In this document: positions 9,294 through 18,148 of the stretch, one piece after another
Position numbering within the stretch: the stretch's first letter is position 1
Layout of the letters: each line of letters starts with the position of its first letter
NCBI RefSeq assembly: GCF_010548465.1
Contig: NZ_JAAGMD010000531.1
Location: forward strand, 1-64,000
DNA length: 64,000 nt
Direction: 5' to 3'
Source of the DNA: Streptomyces sp. SID14436
GTDB lineage: Bacteria > Actinomycetota > Actinomycetes > Streptomycetales > Streptomycetaceae
Notes under the pieces: model-generated
What the model saw: the letters and a program-made list of their open reading frames with translations, nothing else
The model's database searches: none
What the model was told of the DNA's origin: nothing
Program-made: the position numbers and the translations under genes

Positions 9294-9740
9294 ATGACTC
9301 GACGGCGGTCTGACGCCGGAGCACGCGGGCGCAGGCTCTGGAGGATGCGGATAGGCGAGTCGTCCAGGCGCACGGGTGCGAGTCCGCGCTCACTGCGGTA
9401 CTACGAAAAGCAGGGCCTGCTGACCAGCTCACGCTCCGACTCGGGGCAGCGTCATTATTCCGATGCTGCGGTCCAGCGCGTGTCACTCATCCGGCAGTTG
9501 TTCGACGCGGGTATGTCCAGCAGGGTGATCGCGACGGTGCTGCCGTGTGTGGACGTCCCGGGTGACCTGGGCGTCGCCGAGGAGACGTTCACGGCGATGA
9601 TGCGCGAGCGTGACCGGATCGACGTCGACATCGCTCACCTGATCGAGACCAGGGATGCACTCGACGTGCTGATCCAGGCCAACAGCCGACACCGGGCGGA
9701 GCTGTCCACGACCCCGGAACCGGTCGAACTATCGGCCTGA
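9294..9740 (+). CDS. MerR-family transcriptional regulator
   Basis: A 148-residue protein. The start at 9294 has a GGAG site five bases upstream; the later ATG at 9345 has GGAGG touching it and is less likely. The HTH is MRIGESSRRTGASPRSLRYYEKQGLL, followed by the wing (DSGQRHYSDAAVQRV) and a C-terminal dimerisation coiled coil with ERDRIDVDIAHLIETRDAL. No cysteines for metal sensing are evident, so an organic effector is more likely. It lies 106 bases upstream of a quinone-oxidoreductase-like gene on the same strand. MerR regulators often control such enzymes, so this is its probable target. Confidence 0.88.
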   Translation: MTRRRSDAGARGRRLWRMRIGESSRRTGASPRSLRYYEKQGLLTSSRSDSGQRHYSDAAVQRVSLIRQLFDAGMSSRVIATVLPCVDVPGDLGVAEETFTAMMRERDRIDVDIAHLIETRDALDVLIQANSRHRAELSTTPEPVELSA

Positions 9741-9846
9741 TGCTGTGAGCTGCGTCTCAGCCGGTTGCCCCTCACGTCGATGTCAGCGGTGAGCATGGCG
9801 ACAACGCCCGGAATCACCGGGTCGGTCATACGGGAGGCGGCGGAAG

Positions 9847-10770
9847 ATGGGGCAGGCGTGGGGTTTCGGCAGGCATGGCGGGCCCGAGGTGCAGGAGTTC
9901 TTCGATCGTCCCGACCCGGTCCCCGGTCGCGGCGAGGTGCTGATCCAGGTCGACGTCGCCGGCGTCAATCCCCTCGACCACCTTCTGCGCTCGGGTCTGG
10001 TCGACGGGCTCGACGGCGGGCGTGCGTTTCCCCGCGTGCTGGGCATGGAGGCAGCCGGAACCGTTCTCCGCCTGGGCGAGGACGTCAACGGGCTCGAGGT
10101 GGGTGACGCGGTGTTCGGCTTCGCGCTCACCGGTGGCGGCACTTACGCCGAGACGACGGTGTTGTCCGCGTCGAACACCGCGCGCATCCCGGAGGGGCTG
10201 TCCGCGACCGTGGCGGCAACGCTGCCCGTGGCCGGGACGACCGCGGTGGACGTGCTCGACCAGTTGGGCCTCGCGGCCGGTGCCACGGTCCTGGTCAACG
10301 GAGTCGGGGGCGGGGTCGGCCTCGCCGTCGCCCGGCTGGCCATCGGGCGCGAGCTGCGTGTGATCGGCGCCGGGAGTACCGCCAAGCGCGAGCACGCCGA
10401 GGCCATTGGGGCGCGGTTCATCGACTACACCGCCGAGGACGTCGCCGCCGCGGCACGCCGGCTGGTTCCGGACGGTTTCGACGGGATCGTCGACCTGGCT
10501 GGAGGCACCGCGCTGCGGACGGTCGCTCCGCTGGCCCGGGATCCCCGCAGCGTCATCGCTGTGGGTGACATGTCCGTGCCCGATCTCGGTGGACGCTTCG
10601 TCGAGCGTCGCGTCGACCGCGAGAACCTGGAGCGGTCGGCTCGGTTGGCTCTTGACGGACTCCTCGCACCCGTGATCACCGCGGTCCATCCGCTCTCCGA
10701 CGCCCCGGCCGCCCTCGCCACCGTCGAGAGGGGTCACGCCTCGGGCAAGGTCGTCATCAAGGTGGCATGA
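9847..10770 (+). CDS. NADP-dependent quinone oxidoreductase-like protein (MDR superfamily)
   Basis: A 307-residue medium-chain dehydrogenase/reductase without catalytic zinc ligands. The N-terminal GroES-like domain contains PGRGEVLIQVDVAGVNPLDH. The Rossmann part has ATVLVNGVGGGVGLAVARLA (the AxxGxxG of the quinone-reductase branch) and a C-terminal ASGKVVIKVA, the usual end of this subfamily. It reduces quinones or activated double bonds with NAD(P)H in the cytoplasm. It follows the MerR gene on the same strand and may be induced by electrophiles through it. Confidence 0.88.
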   Translation: MGQAWGFGRHGGPEVQEFFDRPDPVPGRGEVLIQVDVAGVNPLDHLLRSGLVDGLDGGRAFPRVLGMEAAGTVLRLGEDVNGLEVGDAVFGFALTGGGTYAETTVLSASNTARIPEGLSATVAATLPVAGTTAVDVLDQLGLAAGATVLVNGVGGGVGLAVARLAIGRELRVIGAGSTAKREHAEAIGARFIDYTAEDVAAAARRLVPDGFDGIVDLAGGTALRTVAPLARDPRSVIAVGDMSVPDLGGRFVERRVDRENLERSARLALDGLLAPVITAVHPLSDAPAALATVERGHASGKVVIKVA

Positions 10771-11086
10771 GAAGGGCCCGGCCGTCCGACGCGTTCGACC
10801 GTCCACTCGGACTGACGCGAACCCGTGGTTCGCGCATCATCGAGTACCAGGTCGAGCACGGTCAGGTGTGTGCCGGACCGGGCACCTGGTGTGGGAGCTG
10901 ACTTGGCAGCAGGCCGCGTCGTCGTCCGCGACGACGACCAGCCGCGGCCGGAGGAACTCCGTGCCTGCACGCTCATGCGGCCACCGCAGAGAACGGAGAG
11001 AGCCGGAGAGAGCCGCCGGGTATCCCCCATCGTGCAGTGATCACTTGTCCCGGCGTCATGTACGGAGAGCGGCCTCGCCATCCTGG
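10771..11086. other. Gap without a recognisable gene
   Basis: About 316 bases between two convergent genes. Short frames here (for example around 10825-11040) lack convincing composition. No strong hairpin was identified. Nothing else to report. Confidence 0.35.
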
Positions 11087-11452
11087 TCAGGCGAGATCTG
11101 TCAGGTCCTCCGCGAACACCTGCGACAGAGGCTGCGGTCCCACATACTGCTGGCAGTTGCACTGACCAGCCTCGTAACGCAGCGGCTTCCTGTTCTCATC
11201 CCAGGCCACTGGCACCTCGACGCGCTCGTGGCACTGGCCCTGCTTGTCGTGTTTGGCGAGATGGTGCGTGCATCCGCACACCGGCTCCGGAGGCTTGTTC
11301 GCTGCTTCGACGGCCAAACGTTCCTGCCTCGCCGCCTCCAGCAACTGCAACTTGCGCTCATGCCGATTGCGCAGGGCGGTGCGCACGTTGTCAGCTGCCC
11401 ACGCGAAGCCACCCGTCCAGAAGAGGATGAGAACCCACCAGAACCAGTCCAT
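11087..11452 (-). CDS. Small membrane-anchored Cys/His-rich protein
   Basis: A 121-residue protein starting MDWFWWVLILFWTGGFAWAA, a single N-terminal membrane helix. A charged helical segment follows (RTALRNRHERKLQLLEAARQ), then a conserved-looking Cys/His block with CGCTHHLAKHD, QCHERV and QCNCQQYVGPQPL. Spacing of the Cx(1)C and HH pairs suggests a zinc-binding knuckle facing the cytoplasm. The fold and role are unknown. Similar CGC-HH...CNC-QY proteins are frequent in Streptomyces, to my knowledge without a defined function. It stands alone between gene-free stretches. Confidence 0.75.
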   Translation of the reverse strand: MDWFWWVLILFWTGGFAWAADNVRTALRNRHERKLQLLEAARQERLAVEAANKPPEPVCGCTHHLAKHDKQGQCHERVEVPVAWDENRKPLRYEAGQCNCQQYVGPQPLSQVFAEDLTDLA

Positions 11453-11782
11453 CCGCTACCCCTCCCCCTGTGGTGCTGCGGCCCAGCATAGATGGTGCAT
11501 CAGAAAGGCGTTCGCATTGTCATGTGGACCTCAGACACAGTGTTTCAGCCATCCTTCGGCGCCCAGGACTCCTGCGTGGCGGTGCACTTGACGGGCACTC
11601 TGTCCGCCGCAGAGCGTGGTGTTCACTCTGGTGCGCGGCGTGCTCCGACCTGGCGCGCGAGGACGCCCGGCCGAGTGAGTGTGTCGTTGTCCCTGCGACT
11701 GCGGTGCCGGACTACAAGCTGCCGGCCGGCCCGGTGGCCGGCCTGGCGTCGGCACACTGCCTCGTCTCCGCTGACCTGCCGC
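11453..11782. other. Gap without a recognisable gene
   Basis: About 330 bases between the Cys/His-rich protein and the alcohol dehydrogenase gene. No convincing frame, RNA gene or repeat is seen. The promoter of the 11087-11452 gene should lie at its left edge. Confidence 0.35.
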
Positions 11783-12943
11783 TCAGCCCATGCGGAGAAT
11801 CGGCTTGACCGCCCTGCCTGCCGCGGCGTCCGCCGCGGCCTCGTTGATCTGGTCGAAGTCGTAAAAGGTGACCAGACGATCGAAGGGGAAGCGGCCCTGC
11901 ATGTACAGGTCCAGGAGCTGCGGGACGAACACATCGGGAACGCTGTTGCCCTCCACCACGCCCATCAGCGTCTTGCAGCTCTGCATGAAGGCGTTCGCCG
12001 GCACACCGACCACGGCATCCTCCGCGGAGGCGCCGAGTACGGCTGCCGTTCCCCGCTGACGCAGGGCCTGGATCATCTGGCCGATCAGCGGGGGCAGACC
12101 TGTGGTGTCGAGGGCGTAGTCGACGCCCTCACCGGTGATGCGGCCGATCTCCTCCACGGCGTCCTGCTCGCGGCCGTTGACGGTGTGGGTGGCGCCGAGC
12201 TCGGCGGCGAGTTCGAGGCGCGCGGGCAGGACGTCGACGGCGATGATCGTGACTGCCCCGGCCACCCGTGCGGCCAACACCGCGCTGAGGCCGACCGCGC
12301 CGGCTCCCATCACCGCGAAGGTGGAGCCCACCCCGACGTTCAGCGCACGCAGAACCGTCCCGGCGCCGGTCTGGATGCCACAGCCGAGCGGGCCCAGGAG
12401 TTCCAGCGGGGCGTCGGGGCGCACCTTGACGGTGTTGCGTTCGTTGGTGACGGCGTGGGTGGCGAAGGACGACTGGCCGAAGAACCGGTCGTGGAGGATG
12501 CCGCCGCTGTCGCCGTCGGCGAGCCGCAGGGCGTGGGAGCCGTCCAGGCGCCGGCCTGCGAAGTTGACGGCGTTGAAGTTGGCGCAGCTCGCCGGTGATC
12601 CGTCGAAACACGGGCGGCAGCGGCCGCACGGCAGGAAGCTGACCGCAACGTGGTCCCCGGGCGCGACCTTCTCCACCGCCGCCCCCACGGCCTCCACGAC
12701 GCCCGCGCCCTCGTGCCCCAGAACGACGGGCAGCGGAACCGGATACACCTGGTCCCTCACCACCAGGTCGGTGTGACACAGGCCGGCGGCAACGATCCGC
12801 ACGACGACCTCGTCGTCGCGCGGAGGGCCGAGGAGGGCCGGGCCCAGCTCGAAGGAGCCCTTCTCCCGCACGACGGCGGCCGTGACCTCTCGTTCGGTTG
12901 GTTCGGTGGCCGGGATCTCGCGTTCGGCCGGCGCATCCGCCAT
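11783..12943 (-). CDS. Zinc-dependent alcohol dehydrogenase (aryl-alcohol dehydrogenase type)
   Basis: A 386-residue class-III-like MDR enzyme. The ATG at 12943 is seven bases from a GAGGAG site, so the start is firm. The catalytic zinc ligands are in GLCHTD and GHEGAG. The structural zinc lobe has four cysteines (PCGRCRPCFDGSPASC). The NAD-binding motif is GAGAVGLSAVLAARVAGA followed by VD, with the Asp that selects NAD over NADP. The length and the CGIQTGAG segment fit the benzyl/aryl-alcohol dehydrogenase branch, which oxidises aromatic or medium-chain alcohols to aldehydes. Its start overlaps the 3' region of an upstream gene remnant, so it probably belonged to a catabolic operon. Confidence 0.9.
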   Translation of the reverse strand: MADAPAEREIPATEPTEREVTAAVVREKGSFELGPALLGPPRDDEVVVRIVAAGLCHTDLVVRDQVYPVPLPVVLGHEGAGVVEAVGAAVEKVAPGDHVAVSFLPCGRCRPCFDGSPASCANFNAVNFAGRRLDGSHALRLADGDSGGILHDRFFGQSSFATHAVTNERNTVKVRPDAPLELLGPLGCGIQTGAGTVLRALNVGVGSTFAVMGAGAVGLSAVLAARVAGAVTIIAVDVLPARLELAAELGATHTVNGREQDAVEEIGRITGEGVDYALDTTGLPPLIGQMIQALRQRGTAAVLGASAEDAVVGVPANAFMQSCKTLMGVVEGNSVPDVFVPQLLDLYMQGRFPFDRLVTFYDFDQINEAAADAAAGRAVKPILRMG

Positions 12944-12954
12944 GGCTGGTCTCC

Positions 12955-13107
12955 TCACCGGTACTCGTGCAGCGCCCAGGTCACCATCTCGGCCTTGGGC
13001 AGGGTCACTTCCTCGTACCCGTACAGCCGGTCGTACTTCGGTTTCAGTGGGTTGGTGGCCTCACGAGAGACGCTGGCGAAGAAGTCGGACAAAAGCGGGG
13101 GGCCACA
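12955..13107 (-). pseudogene. Orphan C-terminal gene fragment upstream of the alcohol dehydrogenase
   Basis: A minus-strand reading ends at TGA 12955-12957, inside the ribosome-site region of the alcohol dehydrogenase gene. It contains PPLLSDFFASVSREATNPL, then KYDRLYGYEEVTLPKAEMVT and WALHEYR. Composition is clearly protein-like. About 50 codons upstream an in-frame stop appears and no start is present, so only the C-terminus survives. I do not recognise the family. The tight spacing to the dehydrogenase suggests the two were once co-transcribed, possibly with an enzyme that made its alcohol substrate. Confidence 0.45.
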
Positions 13108-13415
13108 GCTGGCCCCTCATGACGCAGGGACGGTCCAGAGCCGGATGCCGGCCGGCTCAGGGCCCACTCCCTCCAGTGGAACGCCGGGAGGTGGCCGCCG
13201 CAAGTGCCCGGGGAAACGGATCGTTCCGCACTCCGCACGACCCCGAGACTCGATGATCGTCTTCGGCTGAGCGTCACCGCAGCTCGGAGAGCCCCGCCCA
13301 GCCGCCTCGGGGTGCAGCCGCTCCGTGGCCTTTTCATCAGCTCGGGCATGGCCGGCCGACCGCTGCTGGAGGTGCAACACAGGCGAGATCCCGGCGACAG
13401 CCGCCCGGAGCTCCC

Positions 13416-14240
13416 ATGTCGATCAAGTACGTGGGGCGCCACGATGTCACCCAGGAGCAGATGGACGCCGCGCTTCGGTGCGGGGCCCAGCGGGCCTCCG
13501 GCCACGCGTTCGCCATGCGTCACGACGGCCGTCCGCTGCGCCAGGGGCTGCGGGAGATAAGCGGCGATGTCCTCGACCTCGCGGGCGCCCGCCCCCTGGA
13601 GGATCCCGCGCTGGAGACACCGGTCTCGCGGGAGGTTCTGCTCACCGCGGCGGAATGCGCTCTCGGGGAGCTGGACTTGGGTTGCTTCCCCGAGGGTGAC
13701 TGGGAGGTTCCTCTGCCCTTCGTCGACGAGACGCTCAGCAGCGATGAGATCGTCTATGCGGAGGGCCGGGAGCCGCTGTCCCCGGCGACCACCGCCCGGG
13801 CCTGGGTCAGGGCTCTCGCTCTGTGCGTGATCAGCGGTCTCATATGGGAGCGTGACCGGGTCATCGGCCCGATGCTGCACGAGGACCACGCTCCCGCTCT
13901 CCGTGACGGAGTGCCTTACTCGGCGCGGGATGCCGTCTCCGCCCCGGCCGATCTGGCCGGGATGGATGCGCTGTGCGCGTACCTGACCATCGAGCAGGGG
14001 CGTCTTCCCGGTGCCCTTCTCGGCCCTGTCCCCTTCGCCAGGCCCGGCCTGGAAGCGCGGAAGCGCGTCGTCGAACGGCTTGACGCGGCCGGTGCGCTGG
14101 ACGCGGACCAGCGACTGCTGCGTGCTTGAGGATGACCAAGCGGCCTTCGAGCAGGCGCGGGTTGAACGGCTTGAGGAGCACCGTACGGAGTCAGGTCGGC
14201 CTATCTGCCCGACTCCCTGTTGCGTGCCCCGCAGCGCTGA
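13416..14240 (+). pseudogene. Immunity protein of the Imm49 family, broken near the 3' end
   Basis: The first 237 codons (13416-14129) match the Imm49 pattern: SREVLLTAAECALGELDLGC, CVISGLIWERDRVIGPML, then HEDHAPALRDGVPYS and PADLAGMDALCAYLTIEQGR. After DQRLLR the frame is lost near 14117. A neighbouring frame continues DDQAAFEQARVERLEEHR and, after a further loss near 14185, a third frame ends GVRSAYLPDSLLRAPQR and stop at 14238-14240, the family C-terminus. Imm49 proteins neutralise polymorphic toxins of contact-dependent systems. No toxin gene is visible nearby, so this is an orphan and probably inactive. Start codon as annotated; SD weak. Confidence 0.75.
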
Positions 14241-14437
14241 CGAAGCCGTCGCCCGCGGGGAAGCGATGGCTGCTATTGGCGCTGCCTCGTGGTTGGGTCG
14301 GGCGATAGGGTCCCACACGTGCGTTGATCTTCCGGGCGGCAGCCACGAGCGGCGGCAGACGGTGCGGGGGCGCCTCATGACGAGGCTTCCCCCCGGCAGG
14401 CATACCCGTCCTCGTCACCACACCGGAGATCCACGCC

Positions 14438-15196
14438 ATGACTGCTCAACAGCCGCTCGCCTATGACGCGTTCGTCGAACTCGCTGTCGCCGACTCGGCC
14501 GTCGTCGGACTCGTCCTCAAGGGCTCGCACGCCCATGACGGCATGACCACCGCGCACTCCGATCACGACCTGTACGTGATCGTCGCCGACGGAGCCAGGA
14601 CCGGTCTGACCCGGTTCGCGGGTGGCCGCAGTGCCGGGCTCGACCTCGTGGTCGTCACTCTGAGCGAGTTCTGCGGAGCCGGCATGCCCGATTGGGAACG
14701 GTATGCCCTCGCCCGTGCTCGGATGGTGCTCGACCGGCTCGACGGAGGCATCGCCCGCGTCCTTGCCGACCGGGCCCGGCTTGATGCCGACGAGGCGTTC
14801 CGTGACTGCGGCTCATGGCTCGACGCCTACGCCAACTCCTCCTACCGCTCGGTCAAGAACCACCGGGACGGGCTGGCGCTGGCGGCGCGCCTCGATGCTG
14901 GAGACAGCATGTGGTTCCTGCTCGAGTTCCTCTTCGCTCTCCACCGTCGTCCCCGCCCCTACAACAAGTACCTGGAGTGGGAGCTTGCCCGGTACCCGCT
15001 GCCGGGCTGGGACACCGGCGTGCTGCTGCAGGCCGTGGGCCGCATCTCGGCAGCCGGTGACGTATCCCTGCAGCGGCGGATGTTCGCCCGCGTCGAGCAG
15101 ACGGCCCGGGACGCCGGTCACGGTGAGGTGCTGGATGCCTGGGGCGGCGGCCTTGACCTCATGCGGCCGCAAGCGGCGGACAGCGGCACCACCTGA
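14438..15196 (+). CDS. Nucleotidyltransferase, aminoglycoside-adenylyltransferase-like
   Basis: A 252-residue intact protein with a GGAG site eight bases before its ATG. The nucleotidyltransferase motif is LVLKGSHAHDG then SDHDLYVIVADG (G-S...D-x-D). A helical C-terminal half follows, with SYRSVKNHRDGLALAARLDA and RRPRPYNKYLEWELARYPLP. The PYNKYL-W segment is typical of ANT-like proteins with a C-terminal substrate-binding helical domain. It would transfer AMP to a hydroxyl of a small molecule such as an aminosugar, but the substrate is not shown. It stands alone after the Imm49 remnant. Resistance is an inference only. Confidence 0.75.
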   Translation: MTAQQPLAYDAFVELAVADSAVVGLVLKGSHAHDGMTTAHSDHDLYVIVADGARTGLTRFAGGRSAGLDLVVVTLSEFCGAGMPDWERYALARARMVLDRLDGGIARVLADRARLDADEAFRDCGSWLDAYANSSYRSVKNHRDGLALAARLDAGDSMWFLLEFLFALHRRPRPYNKYLEWELARYPLPGWDTGVLLQAVGRISAAGDVSLQRRMFARVEQTARDAGHGEVLDAWGGGLDLMRPQAADSGTT

Positions 15197-15565
15197 GCCC
15201 CAGCCCCAGGCCCAACCCCAACCCCTTGGTTCCACTGCGCGAGGGCCGGGATCTGCGAGCGGGCAGCTTGCCTCGACTCCTTCGGCTCCTTCAGCTACCG
15301 CGGATCCGTGAGTCGTTCGGCACTGATCCTGCGTCGGGGGCGCGCTTCTCGACCGGTTGACCGGTCGTATGGCGATGCTGGCGAGGCAGGCGGTCTCGAC
15401 GAGCGGGGCTCGCGATCGCTGTCGGTGCGGTCCGGCTCCGACGCGGCGGGCCTATCCGGGGGGCGATGGGGGGCTCGCTTCGGCGGGCCTGCGGCTGCCG
15501 GTCCGCCTCCGGGCCGGCTGCCTCGGGTTCGGTTCGGGCCCCGCGGGCGGGCCGTTCTCGTTCGG
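15197..15565. other. Gap with a short palindrome
   Basis: About 370 bases between convergent genes. It has a C-rich stretch right after the nucleotidyltransferase stop (15197-15230). A perfect 8-bp-arm inverted repeat (CGACCGGT, TG spacer, ACCGGTCG) lies at 15350-15367. No gene is recognised. Confidence 0.4.
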
Positions 15566-16972
15566 TTACCGGTGCGCCGTGTCGTCGTCCAGGGTGTCGA
15601 AGAGCAGGTTGAGGCCCTCCGCCATGGTGGGGTGGGTGAAGATCGCATCGCGGACCTGTTGGTAGGGCAGTTGGCCGAGCATGGCCATCTGTACCGCGGA
15701 GAGCACCTCCCCGGCGTCGCGGCCCAGCAGGGCGGCGCCGAGGATCCGGTCCGTCGAGGCGTCGACGACGGCCTTCCATGTGCCCGCCTGCTCATGCAGG
15801 GTCTTCGCGCGCGGAATGGCGGCGACCTGCAGCCGGGCCACCTTCACGTCGTATCCCTGTGCACGGGCCTCGGTCTCCGTGAGTCCGACGCGGGCGAGCT
15901 CGGGCGTGGTGAAGACGGTGTAGGGCACGGTCCGGCCGCTGGTGACGGCGTCGCCGCCGGTGAGGTTGGCCCGCAGGATGCGGAAGTCGTGCCAGGAGGC
16001 GTGGGTGAACTGCGGGCTGCCGGCGACGTCCCCAGCCGCCCACACACCGTCGGCCGTGGTGCGCAGGTGATCGTCGGCGGCGACGTACCCGCGGTCGGTC
16101 AGGCGCACCCCGGCCGCTCGGAGGCCGAGCCCGGCGGTGACCGGTGTCCGGCCGGTGGCCGCCAGGAGTTCCTGCCCGCGAACCTCACGGCCGTCGTCGA
16201 GAGTGACGACGATGTCCCCCTGGCCTTTCTCACGGCGAACGGCGCTCGCGCGTGCCCCGAGCCGCACCTCGACGCCCTGGTCGGCAAGCAGCCGGGCCAC
16301 CTCGTCGGCGACGTCCCGGTCCTCGCGCGGCAGCAACTGGTCGCGGCCCTGGAGCAGCGTCACACGGCTGCCGAAGGCGGCGAACATCGAGGCGAACTCG
16401 CAACCGACGTAACCTCCGCCCAGGATCAGCAGCGTCTCGGGCAGCCGCTCCAGCCTCAGGATCGTCTCCGAGTTCCACACCTGCGCGTCGGTGATGCCGG
16501 GCAGGTCCGGCAGTGCCGGGGTGGTGCCGGTGTTGATGACGACGTCCCGGCCGCGCACCATCCGGGTGGCGCCGTCGGCGGTGGTGATCTCGGCGGTCCG
16601 TTCCCCGGTGAACCGGGCGGTCCCCAGGACGAAGTCCATGCCCGAGTCGGCGAACAGCCTCCGATGGGCCTCCACCATCCCGCCCACCACGTCCTCCTTG
16701 TGTGCGCGGAGGCCCTCCAGCTCGACGACGGGTTCGGAGCCGGTCTCGATGCCCATCCGGGCGGCGTGGCGTGCGGTGAGGAGAGTGCGGGCCGCGCCGA
16801 CGAGGGCCTTCGTGGGGATGCACGCGACGTTGATGCACGTGCCGCCGATCTTGTCCCGTTCCACCATGACGACCTTCCAGCCCGCCTTGGCGCGGTCCAT
16901 CGCCAGCGACTTGCCTGCCTTGCCGCCGCCGATCACGAGCAGGTCGACGTCCTGGAGGTCTGTCTCACCCAT
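15566..16972 (-). CDS. FAD/NAD(P)-dependent disulfide oxidoreductase (class I)
   Basis: A 468-residue flavoprotein of the dihydrolipoamide dehydrogenase/mercuric reductase class. It has an N-terminal FAD motif (GGGKAGKSLAMDRAKAGW), the redox-active pair CINVAC in GGTCINVACIPTK, and an NAD(P) Rossmann motif (ILGGGYVGCEFASMFAAFG). The C-terminal dimer domain has HPTMAEGLN, the His-Glu that protonates the thiolate. It lacks an N-terminal mercury-binding domain and a lipoyl-complex context, so the substrate is uncertain; candidates are a low-molecular-weight disulfide or a soluble quinone. Its C-terminal tail is short (DDDTAHR). The pirin gene lies upstream on the same strand, about 220 bases away. 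Confidence 0.9.
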   Translation of the reverse strand: MGETDLQDVDLLVIGGGKAGKSLAMDRAKAGWKVVMVERDKIGGTCINVACIPTKALVGAARTLLTARHAARMGIETGSEPVVELEGLRAHKEDVVGGMVEAHRRLFADSGMDFVLGTARFTGERTAEITTADGATRMVRGRDVVINTGTTPALPDLPGITDAQVWNSETILRLERLPETLLILGGGYVGCEFASMFAAFGSRVTLLQGRDQLLPREDRDVADEVARLLADQGVEVRLGARASAVRREKGQGDIVVTLDDGREVRGQELLAATGRTPVTAGLGLRAAGVRLTDRGYVAADDHLRTTADGVWAAGDVAGSPQFTHASWHDFRILRANLTGGDAVTSGRTVPYTVFTTPELARVGLTETEARAQGYDVKVARLQVAAIPRAKTLHEQAGTWKAVVDASTDRILGAALLGRDAGEVLSAVQMAMLGQLPYQQVRDAIFTHPTMAEGLNLLFDTLDDDTAHR

Positions 16973-17194
16973 GGGGTCTCCCTGCGGTGGTCACACGGGC
17001 TAGTTCGGGCCGCGGCGGGCCGACTTGCGGTGCGTGGGCGGCGAGACTGCGGCGACGGAGCGACTGCTTCGGCGTGGTCCTCGCCCTGGTTCCGGAGGTC
17101 CGCAGCACCGGCCCTTCGTCACCGTCAGGGTCCGTCCGGTCAGTCTGCGGGACCTGCCGGTCGGTGCGCATTCGGTCCCCGGGGCGCGTCGTCC

Positions 17195-18148
17195 TCATCG
17201 GTTGCCCGAGGGCCGCTGCCAGAAGGGGGTCGGGGCCGGGATGACGGGGAGGGTGCTGTCCACCCGCCCGAAGCGGTCGTCCTGGCGGGCCCACGAGGCG
17301 TGGGCGGCGTCGATGTCGTCCCGGTCACGGCCGACGAAGTTCCACCACATCAGGATCGGTTCGGGGAAGGGCTCCCCGCCGATGAGCATGACCCGGGTGG
17401 GTTCGCGGACCTCGAGGGGGAGTTCGTCGCGGCCCTCGCCGAGGTAGCCGAGGCGTCCGGGGTGCAAGGCCTGGCCGCGCACGGCCACGGCTCCGGTCAG
17501 GACGACGAGTGCGTACTCCCAGTCCGGGCGCAGCGGGACCGTGACCGGGCCGCGCAGGTCGAGTTCGGCTCCGACGAGAAGGGTGTCGTGGCGGGACGGG
17601 CTGGTCAGGTCGCAGAATTCGCCCAGCAGGACGGTGGCGGCGCCCGCACCGCCGTCGAGGTCGGCCCGCGGCAGCTCCGCGTGGTGCTCGAACGCCGCAG
17701 GGCCGTGCCGGGTGGCGTCCGGCAGTGCGGTCCACAGCTGGATGCCCTCCAGGGTGCCGCGGTAGTGGCCGGTGGCCTCCTCCGCGTGACAGACGGCGCT
17801 CCCGGACGTCATGAGGTTGAGCCCGCCCGGCACGATGACCTGCTCGGAGCCCAGACTGTCCCGGTGCAGGACCTGGCCGTCGGTCAGCCAGGTGACCGTC
17901 TGCAGACCGATGTGGGGGTGCGGTCCGATGTCCAGGCCACTGTTCTCGGTGACATCGGCCGGCCCCATGTGGTCGGCGAAGCACCAGGCCCCGACCGTGC
18001 GCCGACCCCGGCGGGGCAGGGCCCGGCGCACCCTGACCGCGCCCACGGTCGCCTCACGGCTGTCGCTCACCTCCAGGCAGGGCGGTTCGGGATGGCCGGT
18101 GTCGGCCTGATCCGCAGGCGCATCGACGGTGCTGACCGGTCCGCTCAT
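17195..18148 (-). CDS. Pirin family protein
   Basis: A 317-residue bicupin started at MSGPVSTVDAPADQ (18148), where the mature pirin homology begins soon after. Metal-ligand motifs of the first cupin are present: IGPHPHIGLQTVTWL (two His) and AVCHAEEA (His, Glu), plus the WTALPDATRHGPAAFEHH region. Pirins bind one iron; some act as quercetin 2,3-dioxygenases and others as transcription cofactors. The C-terminal cupin contains EPILMWWNFVGRDRDDIDAA, a conserved pirin segment. It is located beside a flavin reductase and is divergent from the SMP-30/zwf pair. A redox-linked role is plausible. Confidence 0.9.
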   Translation of the reverse strand: MSGPVSTVDAPADQADTGHPEPPCLEVSDSREATVGAVRVRRALPRRGRRTVGAWCFADHMGPADVTENSGLDIGPHPHIGLQTVTWLTDGQVLHRDSLGSEQVIVPGGLNLMTSGSAVCHAEEATGHYRGTLEGIQLWTALPDATRHGPAAFEHHAELPRADLDGGAGAATVLLGEFCDLTSPSRHDTLLVGAELDLRGPVTVPLRPDWEYALVVLTGAVAVRGQALHPGRLGYLGEGRDELPLEVREPTRVMLIGGEPFPEPILMWWNFVGRDRDDIDAAHASWARQDDRFGRVDSTLPVIPAPTPFWQRPSGNR

